Shown here in pieces: positions 34,652 through 47,296 of a stretch of 64,000 bases of DNA. Below the pieces are notes generated by a model, which worked only from the letters and a program-made list of their open reading frames with translations, was not told where the DNA came from and searched no databases. The first letter of the stretch is position 1. Every line of letters begins with the position of its first letter. The DNA is taken from positions 1 to 64,000 of the forward strand of contig JNEU01001130.1 in assembly GCA_000697475.1 (NCBI GenBank), read 5' to 3'. The position numbers and the translations under genes are program-made. Source of the stretch: Lichtheimia corymbifera B2541. Its lineage: Eukaryota; Mucoromycota; Mucoromycetes; Mucorales; Lichtheimiaceae.

Positions 34652-36205
34652 ATGTCCGATACGCTCAAAATCCTTATTGCAACAGACAACCATGTGGGCT
34701 ATCTCGAGAACGATCAGATTCGAGGACGTGATTCATTTGACGCATTTGAGGAAGTGCTAGTTCTTGCCAAAGAATACCAAGCCGACTTTATACTATTGGG
34801 TGGCGATCTATTTCACGACAATCGACCCTCACTGTATTGTATGAATGAGGTGATAACGTTGATCCGAGAGCACTGTTACGGCAACAAACCTTGCGAATTC
34901 TACATTGTCAGCGATCAGAGTGTCAACTTTCAAAGCCGAAGCGGGCACGGTGCCAACGTGTATGATCCCAATGTGAATATCAGTATTCCCATATTCTCTA
35001 TTCACGGCAATCACGATGATCCTTCAGGCTTGGGGAATATCTGTGTTTTGGATGTATTGGCAAATGGTGGACATATCAACTATTTCGGACGCGCATACGA
35101 CTTTCGTGATATTCAAGTAAATCCCATCTTATTTGAAAAAGGGGCAACAAAGTTACTTTTGTATGGACTCGGCAATATCCGTGATGAACGACTGCATCAT
35201 GCATGGGGTGACGGCAATGTAAAGTTTCCAAGACCTGATCCAGAGATGGAGCCTGACTGGTACAGAAATGCTTTCAATCTCCTTGTATTACATCAAAATC
35301 GTGTCCAACATGGTCCAACTTCTTATATCCCTGAAGACTTCATCCCGGATTTTTTCAACCTTGTCGTTTGGGGACATGAACACGATTGTCGAATCGATCC
35401 TGAAGCATGCAATGGAGTTGATATCATACAGCCTGGTTCTTCGGTGGCTACTAGTTTGGCTGCAGGTGAAGCTATTCCAAAGCACGTTGGCCTTTTGGAG
35501 GTGACAGGCACAGAGTACACGTTACAAAAAATACCTCTTAATACAGTTCGACCCTTTGAATGGACATCAGTCTCCCTTGCCGAGGTGCCTGGCCTTACAC
35601 CAGATCCCAAAGCATGCGAACAATATTTGACATCAGTGATTGAAGATCTTATCAAGAAAGCAGAGGCCAAATGGAAAGAACGACAACAAACCGAGGAACA
35701 ACAACAACGAGATACACCATTGCCATTGATCCGCGTACGAGTCTACTATACTCCAGAGTTTGAAGCTTTCAACGTCGTTGTCTTTGGAAAAAAGTTCATC
35801 AATCGTGTTGCAAATCCAAAAGATATCCTGAAATTCAGCCGAGTGACAAAGGGAAGACAACAACGCAACGTCCGTGATACAACAGGAAACTCACCAGCAC
35901 CTGTACCTGAAAGATTGGATACTCTCAAAATTGAAAATCTCGTCGGTGAAATCCTCGGACGTAATCTTGCCGTACTACCTGAGAACGAGCTTCAAGATGT
36001 GGTGCAAAAGCTTATTGAAAAGGACGACAAGAATGCTTTATCATCCTATGTGGATCAGTCGCTCAATCGTATGAAAAGAAGGATGATTGATTTGGAAGAT
36101 AGAAGCCATATTACAGATTTATCCGATGACTACGTAAAGCGTCGTGCGTTGGCTCTTAAAGAAGAAAGACATAGTGCATATGCTCAAGAAACACATGAAG
36201 AATAA
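34652..36205 (+). CDS. MRE11: Double-strand break repair nuclease Mre11
   Basis: Nuclease of the Mre11-Rad50-Nbs1 complex. Intronless, 517 residues from MSDTLKILIATDNHVGYLEN. All phosphodiesterase motifs are visible: TDNHVGY, LLGGDLFHDN, IHGNHDDPSG, LVLHQNR and VVWGHEHDC. The capping domain region follows, with IIQPGSSVATSLAAGEA and LIRVRVYYTPEFEAF. The protein ends after SSYVDQSLNRMKRRM and ALKEERHSAYAQETHEE. It therefore lacks the long low-complexity, Arg/Gly-rich and second DNA-binding tail that extends most fungal and animal Mre11 proteins. The ORF has an in-frame ATG at 34625, but the family start is the Met at 34652. The stop is 55 bp from the convergent SF3A3 gene. Confidence 0.95.
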   Translation: MSDTLKILIATDNHVGYLENDQIRGRDSFDAFEEVLVLAKEYQADFILLGGDLFHDNRPSLYCMNEVITLIREHCYGNKPCEFYIVSDQSVNFQSRSGHGANVYDPNVNISIPIFSIHGNHDDPSGLGNICVLDVLANGGHINYFGRAYDFRDIQVNPILFEKGATKLLLYGLGNIRDERLHHAWGDGNVKFPRPDPEMEPDWYRNAFNLLVLHQNRVQHGPTSYIPEDFIPDFFNLVVWGHEHDCRIDPEACNGVDIIQPGSSVATSLAAGEAIPKHVGLLEVTGTEYTLQKIPLNTVRPFEWTSVSLAEVPGLTPDPKACEQYLTSVIEDLIKKAEAKWKERQQTEEQQQRDTPLPLIRVRVYYTPEFEAFNVVVFGKKFINRVANPKDILKFSRVTKGRQQRNVRDTTGNSPAPVPERLDTLKIENLVGEILGRNLAVLPENELQDVVQKLIEKDDKNALSSYVDQSLNRMKRRMIDLEDRSHITDLSDDYVKRRALALKEERHSAYAQETHEE

Positions 36206-36260
36206 AATTTGCTTGTTATCTTTGATACAATGTATTTCAAAATCCAAAAGTCTATCTATC

Positions 36261-38036
36261 CTAGATAATACCCTGTCGTCGTAGATCCTCATATGTTTTC
36301 CTGTTAAAGACGTTGCCTTCATCATCTTCGTATTCTTCCATCGTATCAGCGACGAACTCCTCTGCTGCTCCTTCCTTCTTGAGCTTCTCGAATACTGAGA
36401 GAAAATAAATCAGTATATCAACTTGACTCTATATCCCCAAATACTTACAAGCAAATGCATCTTCAATTTTTGTGATCTCGTGAAAGTGTCGGGTATTTGG
36501 AATGCCGAGACATCGCATACCGTGAGCATGACGCCATTCCTGAAAGTGCTTGTCGAATGCTTTGCGACCCATGTATACGTAGTTTCCGCAGATCTCACAA
36601 GGATACTCCACTCCCAAACCATGTAATTTGTACAGCCAATAGGGAATTGGTTTTCCATCCCATCCAAGTGGAAGCTTCAAAGGATTGTAAATCTTGTCAT
36701 CATCTTCTTCATCGCTCTCTTGCTCATCGAGTTCAATTTCTTCTTGATCTTGCTCCAACTAGATAATATAATCAATATCATGCCATTGCCCATAGCACCC
36801 CAATTCATTTCTTACCGTTCGCTCCCTATCGGTCAGAGCTTGTTTTCTTTCCACATTGGCTTTGGTCTCATTCAGTGTCTCTTGTAAAGCTTCAGCATAT
36901 TTCCTGATCAACAACTCTTTCCATGCGGTTTCCTTCCGCTTGTCTTGCTTGTCGCCATTTTGTTGTGCACCATTTGCTGCCAACTTCTTTTCATTGCTGA
37001 TATGCTTCCTTCCTTTCAAATGATTGTCGTACACTGTCTGTTTGCTGAATTGCTTTTGGCAAGCATTGCAATACAATTCTGGGGTATTGGATTCGTTGGC
37101 GATGTCTTCCCATCCAGGTAGCTTTCCTGCACTCCACTTTTCCTCCAATTCCTGCTGTGCCTTTCTTTCAAGTTCATCGAGATCAAACAAAGGATTTGCA
37201 CGCCGGAAGAAAGAACAAAGATAGTCGCAAGTGTCTTGTAAATATCTATTACCACAATGAGTATGATATCCCTAATCCATCATATGTATATTTCCTTACT
37301 GTCTGTATTCGGGACTGGATCGTAACGCCTTTGGATAGGATTGTTCGAAATCATCGAATTTGCTCAGGTACTGAAGATAGCCCATCTTTTTGACACCCTT
37401 CAAGTTGATATATTGCCCATGCAATGCGTTCATGTCGAGATATCTTCCAAAAGTCTCTTCGCCAGAGAATAACTTTTCCAACTCTATATCCATTACCCAT
37501 GTTTAGCGTCACTCGTTCATTCCTTCCCTCCCCCATTTTGTAGTACCCACCATCGTCTTGATATTCGTCATCAGCTTGCTGTGCATGTATAAATTCCATC
37601 TCTGGGGGCTCCACTGGCTCATTGGGATACTTGCGATGGTGATCCTTAATGACTCGTAGGCGCTCATAAAACTCGCTGAACTCTGACGATCCTGACAACG
37701 CTTCGATTTCGGATTGACGTAGACTATGTATATCGATATTAAACCTCTGCATTTCTACCCAAGATCGTTTCTCCATATTTACCCGTCTTTGTCTTCGTAT
37801 AATGCATATAGCGATTCGCTCTTATCCGCCATTCTTATCAGCAACTTGTTTACAACATGCTCGTTTCGAAGACGTTCACGATGCGTCCGTGGCTCGTGCA
37901 TATATTGGTCGACAATTGCCTGTTCTAGTCGTTCGATTTCTTCATGGGAGCTAGTATTATAGCGTGAGTAAACGAGAGCATAGCGATGAAAGAGAATAGC
38001 TACTCACCCTCTTTGACGTTCAAGCAAGTTGTTCAT
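36261..38036 (-). CDS. PRP9: Splicing factor 3A subunit 3 (Prp9/SF3a60)
   Basis: A component of SF3a in the U2 snRNP, needed for pre-spliceosome assembly. Exons join from [10 protein letters not shown] to [20 protein letters not shown], then [30 protein letters not shown] and [22 protein letters not shown]2H2 zinc finger of the U1 type lies at [20 protein letters not shown]. The C-terminal matrin-type finger region reads [37 protein letters not shown] and [20 protein letters not shown], ending [12 protein letters not shown]. The match to human SF3A3 is residue-for-residue over long runs. The human SAP-like insertion is absent. Confidence 0.96.
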
Positions 38037-38936
38037 AGTTAAAGATGTTCTGAATGGATATTGGATCTCTCAGCCTGAATTTCATGTTAATCGGACAGTC
38101 ACAAGCATAGACACTCCCTCCTCTCAGGGTCGGTCAGCAGCTAGAATCATCTATCAACTTGTAGGCTCATGCTAATTCTTGGATTACAATAAAACTAGAA
38201 TAGCATTAGGATATGTAATGATATGATGGGAGGACCAAAAACGGGGATCCGTACGCTTTAAGGATAGATTGGCTACTATTTTGCTGATTTGGGTGCAGCT
38301 TCAATATAGTGTATTTTGTTGTACCAGATTGCTTGCAAGGTATCCTAGCAACCACTACTAGCATTATTGTACAAATATCCAAAATGGTTCTCAATTCAAA
38401 AAATCATGAAAGTCACATGACAGTAGGGGTGGCGCTTTATATATTTCCTCACGGGGCAGTTGTCCATGCATAAATCGGGCAACCTCACATAACCAAGTTA
38501 AGGCAGCTTGGGAATACTATTATCAAACGGCGGCATTCACCTGCTACAACATCACAGTATTTTTACCCATAAGCACAATCCCACCCTACTATATTTCATA
38601 CTCTACTTTTGAGTGGTATTATGTGTGCACTGTATATTTTGTGCACTCCTCGAGTAAGTACACTGATGTAACAGCAATGATACAATTATATGATATCAGC
38701 AATTGAAGGCTATATAGCATTAAGCAGTACAGGTTTGGATGATATAGCAAAAAGTCGTTTTTATTAGTACCACCACCCATCATGTCTTTTACTCGATAAA
38801 GGGACTCCAAATCTTGATAATTGAAAGAGCATCGGCGGTGATACCTTCGTCTGTGTGTGTGTGTGACATAAAAAGTCAGCCATCGGTATCCAAGGAAACA
38901 GGCAGCAAGCCACGTACTTTTTCTTGACACACAAAC
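38037..38936. other. Intergenic region with TG microsatellite
   Basis: About 900 bp between the divergent SF3A3 and orotate phosphoribosyltransferase starts. A (TG)n run of about 14 nt lies at 38852-38865, roughly 75 bp upstream of the plus-strand start. No gene is supported. Confidence 0.55.
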
Positions 38937-39590
38937 ATGAAAGACTATCAACGAGAGTTTATTGAATTCGCCCTTGCCAATGACGTTCTCAAGTTTGGCA
39001 CCTACACGCTCAAGTCTGGACGTGTTTCACCCTACTTTTTCAATGCTGGTCTCTTCAACAGTGGAAAGACGTTGGGTGCCATTGGTCGGTTCTATGCTGC
39101 TGCCTTGATTGATGCTGGTTTTTCCTATGATGTCCTCTTTGGTCCTGCCTACAAGGGTATCCCATTGGTCTGTGCTACTGCACTCTCGTTATCATCCGAA
39201 CATCAACAAGAAGCACCTTTTGCTTTCAACCGTAAAGAAAAGAAGGATCATGGTGAAGGTGGCAATATTGTCGGTACCCCTTTGAAGGGCAAGATCGTTG
39301 TCGTGGATGATGTGATCACTGCTGGAACTGCTATCAACGAATCGATCCAAATCATTAAGCAAAGCAATGCCGAATTGAAGGGTGTTTTAGTTGCAGTCGA
39401 TCGTGCCGAAGTTGCCCCTGATGGTTCTGGCAAATCAGCTATCCAAGCCATTGAAGAGGCTAACAATATCCAAATCCGTGCTATCATCACCGTGGATCAT
39501 ATTATGGAATATATGGAAGAGAAGGGCACTTATACGGAACATTTGAAGATGATGCGTGAATACAAGGCCCAGTATGGCATTAAGAAATAA
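38937..39590 (+). CDS. URA5: Orotate phosphoribosyltransferase
   Basis: Catalyses orotate plus PRPP to orotidine 5'-monophosphate in de novo pyrimidine synthesis. Intronless, 217 residues, a normal length for the stand-alone fungal enzyme. MKDYQREFIEFALANDVLKF is followed by GTYTLKSGRVSPYFFNAGLF, FGPAYKGIPLV, FNRKEKKDHGEGGNIVG (the flexible catalytic loop) and the PRPP-binding motif IVVVDDVITAGTAINES. It ends MMREYKAQYGIKK. There is no OMP decarboxylase domain, so the pathway is split as in other fungi. Confidence 0.97.
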   Translation: MKDYQREFIEFALANDVLKFGTYTLKSGRVSPYFFNAGLFNSGKTLGAIGRFYAAALIDAGFSYDVLFGPAYKGIPLVCATALSLSSEHQQEAPFAFNRKEKKDHGEGGNIVGTPLKGKIVVVDDVITAGTAINESIQIIKQSNAELKGVLVAVDRAEVAPDGSGKSAIQAIEEANNIQIRAIITVDHIMEYMEEKGTYTEHLKMMREYKAQYGIKK

Positions 39591-39878
39591 ACAGTGCATG
39601 TGCTTTTGTATTATGTATAGTAGATCAATGACGGGATAGGACATTTGGATGAATGGCTTTACTCTGTTGGGGTGGGGGAGGCAAACGATATCAATCGATA
39701 AGGGTGATCGCTATACGTAATGTAATGTAACAGACCGTACAATAAACAGGGACTCTATGCAATAAAACACGATGCATTGGTATCCACTGGCGCTGTTAAA
39801 ATCAGAGGAGCTCAACCATTGATCACAGAATTCAAGCGGATACGCGCCCAGTCTTTACCTTGTTCCTCCTCTTCACTC
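39591..39878. other. Intergenic region
   Basis: Holds the URA5 3' region and the promoter of CUL4. The CUL4 frame is open upstream to 39777 without an ATG. Confidence 0.5.
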
Positions 39879-42800
39879 ATGTCTTCACACGAATACCAAG
39901 ATGAGCCAATTTTCAAACGACCACGTCTCGATAATGCCGATTCAAGTACTAGCAGTGAAAACCGACCATTCAGTGCATTCTTCAACTCGGTTCGAAGATC
40001 CAAAAAGCATCCCGTTCTTTCCGACAAAAAGCTGATCGTCTACAACCTGAGAGGTATGTCACAATGAGCAGTTGACTAGGATAGACGACTAAAAGAGATA
40101 CCCATTCTAGTCGAACGACCTCCATTACCACAAGGATATGAGGAAAACGCCTGGAAACGACTTGAAGAAGCTATCCATGCTATTCACCAAAACCAACAAC
40201 CCAATGAGAGTCTCGAAGTGCTATACCAAGTAAGATAAGAATACAATATCATCAAGTACTCCAAGTTGACTTGCTTACATCTAGCTCTGCGAGAATCTCT
40301 GTCAATACAACTTGGGAATTAAGCTCTGTGACCAATTGTGTAACGAATGCAGTATTTACATCCAGCAGGAATTCGCAAACCTAGAACAAAGGCAAGTGAT
40401 CGTGCAAGCATTGGATATTTACTGGTAACTCACTCTCTCTCTTCCTCTATTTCAGTGTCAATTCAATGGACGGAAGATCTTTCCTAACGGCAATGGATTC
40501 ATGGTGGAAGACCTATTGTAACCAGCTAGTAAGTTACTGATCCATGCGTTGTGTAGAGAGTATACTCATGCGGTTTTCCATAGTCTCAGATCCGAGGGAT
40601 CTTCTTGTACCTTGATCGTTCAGTTGTTTCATCATTACATGGATCATTATGGTAAGTGGAAATGGGATTTTAGTTAAACCACTATTAACGCACCTAGCTT
40701 AGGAGCCTTGGCATGAAGCTATTTGGACGAGAATACCAACAACATCAACATATACGTGACAAAGTGGTGGAGAATGCTCTTGTGCTTGTCAAATGTGAGC
40801 GGTAGGTACACGAGACAATGTATTGGCCATTATCCCCACTCATGAGCCTTACAAACAGTGACGATATCAGCGCCGATTCATCCTTGCTTCAATCCTTGCT
40901 CCACATGTTGATCGATCTCCAGGTTTATCATACCGACTTTGAGCCACGTTTACTCTCAGAGACGCGGAGATACTACAGTGATGAAGGAGACCGTCTTGTC
41001 CAAGAAATGGATATGTCTATTTATCTTCAGCACGCTGCCCACCGATTACACCAGGAATCCGTACTCCATATCAAGAAATATTTCGACAAATCAACCAAAG
41101 TACCACTCAACTCGATTGTCGAACAAGAACTTTTGACTAAGCGTGCGGAATATATTCTGGATAAGAGCAAGTCATGACTATTTGGAGGGAGATAAGGATA
41201 CATTTTAACTGACATGTACATATTTAGGCTTTGCATTCTTTATGGACAATGACTGTGAAGATGATCTCTCGATGCTCTACCGCTTATTACGCAAAGTGAA
41301 TGCCCTGGATTTGTGTGTCAAGCATTTCCGTGAATATGTAAAGGTAAATGGCTTGCACGATATTACGAGCTATATATATGTTAAAGCGAAAACGATCATT
41401 TTATAGAAGGAAGGCATATCCATTCTCCAGAAGAAACGAGGCGTTGCAGACCGTGAAGTGATTTCAATGATTCTCAATTTCAAGAAAAAGACCGATATCA
41501 TTATGGGTCACAGCTTTGAAGGCGACGAGCGATTTGCAGAGGCACGGCGAGATGGGTTTGACTATTTTATCAATTTCAAAGAAAACCGCACAACGAGATT
41601 ATTGGCAGCCTATACCGATTACCTATTGAGAAACTATGACCGGGTAAGGAAATATATAAAAGATTGTCAAAGAAAATAATGCTAAAGATATTTCTAGATG
41701 GATGAACATCAACTGGAAAAGGGTCTGGAGCAAGGAATCGGTTTATTCAGGTGAGATAGTGCTCCTGTTATGCATACATATAACTCATGCGTCTTTTAGA
41801 TATTTGCGAGGTAAACCATTCGAGGGCTTGATTCGTAGAGAATACTTACCAAAGATGTAAAAAGGCAAGGACGTTTTCCAATCACTCTATCGTCGGGATC
41901 TTTCGAAGCGATTGCTGTTGGATATGAAGAGCAGGAATGCTGAGAAAAACATGTTGACAAAGTTAAGAAAAGGTATCAAGTATTCTTTTGCGAAAAGAGT
42001 CACCCAATCTAACCGTTATGCATAGAATGTGGATTGGCTTATACCAGTCAGCTCGAAGGCATGTTAAGGGATATCAAGCATTCACATGACCTCATGAACG
42101 AGTTCAAGGTATTCAATGCATATGGGTACGATTTAGCACTTTTACTAAACAAATTCATGCCATTAGTCATTGCCAGAAGGCCGAGCTATCCCATTCAATT
42201 TCAAAGCGAACATACTGACATATGGATTCTGGCCATCTTATACACCTGTGGAAATCAACCTGCCACCTGAAGTGAGTTATGATACGCTGGCGCTATATCC
42301 AAAGAATGACCGCTAACAAAATGCACGCTAGTTTGCGGATGTGGAGCGTCGATATCAAGAGTTTTACAACACAAAATTCTCTGGTCGAAAACTTACATGG
42401 CAGAATTCATTGGGTGTGTGTGATGTCACGGCGAATTACCCCAAAGTAAGTCAACAGGATGATGAAAGGCAGTAAATATTGATTCATTGCATAGGGAACC
42501 AAGGAATTGACATTGACCCTGCTACAAACGGTGGTAGTACTACTGTTCAACAACCCATCGGTGGAATCACTTAGCTTTCGGAACATTCTTGAAGCAACGA
42601 ATCTCGGTAAGAGGGTGAAGATGGCAGCAATGGAGCATGTGATTAATATGTTATCTGTAGATGAGCTTGAATTGCGACGCACTCTCAAATCTTTGGCATG
42701 TGGGGATCAAAAGTTGCTGAAGAAATCACCAGATACTGAAGATGTGGATGATACCGACACCTTTGCTTATAACGAGGATTATACGGCAGCTACCCAGCGC

Positions 42801-43243
42801 ATACGAATGAATACTGAAAAGCTCAAAGAAGTTATTGACAGTAATGCCAATGTCCCTCGGGCTGTGCTCATGAATCGTGAAAACCAGGCAAGTCGTTATT
42901 TATCGTTTCGGGTGATTTGCTGTTCTAATCCTCTTTAAAATACAGGTGGATGCTGTCATAGTAAGGATCATGAAATCCAAGCGACAACTAGCCCATGGTG
43001 CGCTATTGAGTGACGTGATGCGACAAATCCAATTTCCCATTACGGTATGTATAGGAAGAGAGTTGGAGGTACGCCGGTTACTAAGCGTAGAGCACCATTA
43101 CAGGCCAAAGACTTTAAAAAGCGTATCGAGTATCTTATTGAAAAGTAAGTGATAGCATATATATGTTTTGTTATTAGCTAATAGGATCGCGTAGACAATA
43201 CCTGGCACGGGGCGACAACGACATATATGAATACCTGGAGTAA
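39879..43243 (+). CDS. CUL4: Cullin-4 scaffold of CRL4 ubiquitin ligase
   Basis: Scaffolds the DDB1-Rbx1 ubiquitin ligase. More than ten exons join in frame. After a polar N-terminus (MSSHEYQDEPIFKRPRLDNA) the conserved block KKLIVYNLRVERPPLPQGYE is formed across intron 1. This resembles the KKLVIKNF...RPRLP start that is diagnostic of CUL4 among cullins. Next come LEVLYQLCENLCQYNLGIKL, LQSLLHMLIDLQVYHTDFEP and LLDFK-type helices (MILNFKKKTDIIM). The cullin homology domain includes YTSQLEGMLRDIKHSHDLM, TWQNSLGVCDVTANYPK, ELRRTLKSLACGDQ and AVIVRIMKSKRQLAHGAL, which holds the neddylation-site lysine. The last exon (after acceptor CGCGTAG) gives QYLARGDNDIYEYLE. The start at 39879 is the first in-frame ATG. 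Confidence 0.92.
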
Positions 43244-43417
43244 AGTAGAAGATTATAATAGCTCACTGTCTTTGTAACATTGACACAAAATGATTATATA
43301 AATTGTATTCAATCATATTTACGTATAGTATACATATATGGATTCAGCAGAATGCTCATCAAGAGCATGAATATTAACAGCGTATAATAATCAGCGAGCT
43401 GATGGTTGATATCTAAT

Positions 43418-46174
43418 CTAATTCTTGTTTTCGCCTTCGACGGGCTCCTGAAGACCAAGTGCCTATATAATTGAATGAAATTAACCAACGTTCAATAATT
43501 GAATGAATGTATATATATTTGCCCAAATAACTTTACCTCAGTTAAACCGAAAAAGACTTGCCAATTTTCAATGGTCTTTTTGAAAAGCTCAGAGCCAGGG
43601 CCTAAAAGAAAACAAGAATGAGATCGATGCATTCGTCGCCGATGAGAAATAAACTTACCATTCGAGTAAATGAATACATCAGACATTGAGTGAACACCTT
43701 GGGACTCGGAAACAGGAAGATTACCATGCCATTCGAGACCAGCTATATAAGCAACAACCCAGGTTAATACTGTAGACAACGCCCCCCCAGTATAATGCGT
43801 GATGTTCATACCTCCATAATTGCCCGCTTGATCTTCCTTGTTTGCTACATAGATACCATCTTCTTTGACAGCAGGAACACGAGTGCCAGTAGCAGGGAAT
43901 GCAAATGCTTCATAATGGTCAGGTCCATCATTGACGCCTGCAGCCAAGGTGATTTTAGGGTGCTAAAAATACAAGCGTGTAAATAAAAAAGACTTAAGAC
44001 ATGTTGCAGCATGCCAATATGCCTACTTACCCAGTTATCAGGGAAGCCATCACCATCCTCATCAAAGTATCCAGGCCAACCAGAAGCTGCATAGAGACCA
44101 ATAGAATCACGCATCTCTCTTTCAGAAGAAGTCTTGCGTTGAATATACTCTTGGTCAACCGAACCCCAGACATCGAATGGATGAGCATGGTCAGCGGTGA
44201 ACAAGATAAGTGTGTCCTCGTATTCTCCGTTCTTTTTGAGCCATTCCACAGTCTTGGCGATAGTGACATCCATTTCCAAAAGTTCGCCGTAAGCACGCGT
44301 GAAATCCAGAGGATGAAGCTATTTGTGAGGTGAGTTTCGAAGTATATAAACAAAAAGAAAAAGGAGAGAATTAAGACTAACCTGCTTGTCAACCGATGCA
44401 GCTTCAGACATCAAAAAGAAACCATCATCACCGCCACGCTTTTTCAACACCTCAAGAGCCTTCAATGTCATGTCAGTCAAGCCAGGTTGATCGGAACCAA
44501 GAGCATCCTTTCCACTTAAATCAGGGGCAGCACCATTGCCAACGGTGTTGTTGACGAGGATATTGCGCTCCATCCAACTATACGTACAGGCAAGTTAGAA
44601 TATATTGAATATGCATCATCCTGTTGGCTATAAAAGAACCACTTACGGGTCGAGATTTCCAGTGCGGAATACACCAAGCAGCTTTTCGTCGTCCTTGTAT
44701 TTCTTGAGCTCCTTTTTGTTTAATACAAGCTTGTAGCCATGATCTTGGAGATAATCATAGTAGTCTGTCTCATTCAATGCTTCTTCACCCTTGAAGTATT
44801 CGGCACCACCAGCAAGCCAGACATCAGGAGCCACTGTTGTTGATGCCCGTTATTAAGGGATGGAAAATCACATGCAGGAGGAAGGAGGGAAATTAATGTG
44901 TCTATCTTACCTGGCTCAGTCCAATTTGCAACACCGTTGGCGAGTTGATCTACAATATGTCCTGATTCGCCTCTTCTGCGAGTGTGCACGTAAAATGCAG
45001 CTGGTGTTGCATCCTAAAACGATGCATGCAGAAAAGTTAATATACACCTCTTGTATCTGCTGCTGCATATGAAATCTTTACCTGGCCATAAGCAGTAGAG
45101 ACAACACCTACAGCCTTGCCTGGCTGACGACGGCGGATCAGTTCGGTGATGAGCTCAACCTTGGGATCGTCAAATGGATCGGATGACGAGTCTGCATAAA
45201 CACCAAGAGCATTGACGCTAGCCTTGTGTCCAGTAGCGTAAGCAGAAGCCGAGTTGGCAGAGTCGGTGACCAAACCATCCACTGAATTGGTGAGCACATG
45301 ACCAAGGTTGTCAAAGTCTTCAAAGGATAACAGGTTGTGATATTTTCCTGATGTGTGCATACGACCAAGAGCACGAGCAGCCGTGATCATCTATTTAAAA
45401 CATATTAATCATGTACCCACCCATTCATCAATAAACATGTTTTATACTTACACCAACGTTGCATCCATCAGCAATGAAGAGAATGGCGTTTTTAGCCTTC
45501 TTCTTGGAAGTCTTGGGCTGTAATGATCAGAAGCGAAAATTACGGTTAATGTTGCCACACCATCACATTCATATAAGCTTATTTTGCCATTACCTGAACA
45601 ACATTATAACGCACGGTGTAATAATCCTTGGGACCATACTGCACAGCTACGTCATACGTACCTGGCTCATCGAATTTGATTTTACGCCAGATACGCGAGG
45701 TAACAGCAACGTCAACACCAGACTCCTCTTTCAAAGTGGCCTCGATAGTATTGGCCCATGTAAAGTTCCAGTTTTCCAAAGCTGGTGTTTGCTCAAAGCC
45801 AAAAAAGTCGTCTGCATTTTGCCATTTGCCTTTGCCATCTTTGCGTACCAACGTCTTGAAAGATGTGTATGGCTCAGGCACCGTGCTGTTGTCCTTATCA
45901 TAAGCATGCAATTCCACACGCAAGTCAAAGTAGGCACCAGGTAAGAATGTTGAGCTAATAGCGAAAATCAGCTTGCTGGGATGATACAACAACAACTCAT
46001 AAAACAAATCGCTACTTACACATCGGGAGGGAAAATACAAGCATGTTCATCAGGGCATGCACCAAGACGAGGATATTGTCCCTCTGGATCAGGAATTAGC
46101 TTGTAAGAAGGCCGAGCCGCATTGACGACAGTAGCAAAAGCGGCAAGGGTGGCAATGGCTGACGAGATCTTCAT
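43418..46174 (-). CDS. Secreted alkaline phosphatase with N-terminal accessory domain
   Basis: About eleven exons on the minus strand. The start gives a signal peptide MKISSAIATLAAFATVVNA. A segment of roughly 150 residues follows (YFDLRVELHAYDKDN, RIWRKIKFDEPGTYDVAVQY), which looks like a beta-rich accessory domain. The phosphatase domain begins at AILFIADGCNVG joined to MITAARALGRM. The catalytic Ser is in DGLVTDSANSASAYATGHKA. Metal ligands are in GVVSTAYGQ and ILFTADHAHPFDVWG, with a late His in NITHYTGGAL. In the first metal motif the usual Gly-Asp-Gly-Met is Ala-Asp-Gly-Cys, but the Asp is kept. It is probably a secreted or vacuolar phosphomonoesterase. A TATA box lies 66 bp upstream. 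Confidence 0.88.
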
Positions 46175-46240
46175 GATGGATGATGATGATGGCTAAAAAC
46201 GACGACGCACGTCCGACACGAGCATTAGATGGCAGATTTC

Positions 46241-46248
46241 TTTATATA
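46241..46248 (-). promoter_or_regulatory. TATA box of the alkaline phosphatase gene
   Basis: TATATAAA on the minus strand, 66 bp upstream of the start codon. Confidence 0.5.
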
Positions 46249-47296
46249 TGCCACCACATACATCCTATGAAATAAAATGCTTACACAGGTATAAATCTTG
46301 TAGAACACTGGGAATCTGCCCGATCAAACCAAGAGCCAGGTATGCCGCACATGGTCGCATGGCAGTCATGTTACACGAAATATGAACCAAAGTTGTGTCA
46401 CTTTGATTAGCCATCCAGAAATCAGTCTCATCGCCATGTGCACATCAAGTACATTAGATCTGAGCTTCTGGTGCTTGCATTGGCCCATTGCTACTAACGT
46501 TGTAATACACGCACTTTTTCCATCATGCGAAGCAAAAGTCGGTCTTGGAGTTAATCGCTTTTTTTGGGCCAATCAATGCTAACCATTTACGATGCACAGC
46601 TATCATCTGCAGCCAACTGGAGAAACGTTATGCCAGCTGCACCATTTCAAAGCAGGATAATAGGAGCGTAATATAGTTCACAAAATAGGCATAATGGCAT
46701 AACATGAACCTGCCATACAAACACGATGGTAGGAGGAACAAGGGATAGGGTCGTACAATATGCAACAGCTCCAATGTATCCCTTGTTGTTTATTATGTAT
46801 GTGCTCCAGATGTTGTCTTGTTTCCTATGGACAACATGATATTAATTGTGAAAAGGGGTGGGTTATGTTCATTGATCCATAGCTGTTCAAGGGATACAAC
46901 AAGCTGTGGAGGTGTTGTCCCATAAGATATTCCAGGCGCAATATTATTACACCATCATATCACCACCGTGTCAAGTCGAGGCACAACACTGTTCCCATGA
47001 CTGTCAACTGCTATCTTCAAGATGATATTATATTACACTATGCATGTAGTATCTAGCCCAAGTTGTCATGTTATTGGTCATATTCGGCGATAGCTTGACT
47101 TTTAAGTAAAGTGGCGTGAGTGCGCTCAATTTCAGTGTGACAAAAACAAATCCATTAATATGTTTTTCTGTCGTTCTTGTTGTCTGTCACACTTTGCATA
47201 AGATAGGGGGCAAAATGTCAAACAAAAGTGTACAAGGGTGGGAGAGCGGCACCTATGTAATAATAACTATTTTTGACGATCGGCCTCCTCCTCCTA

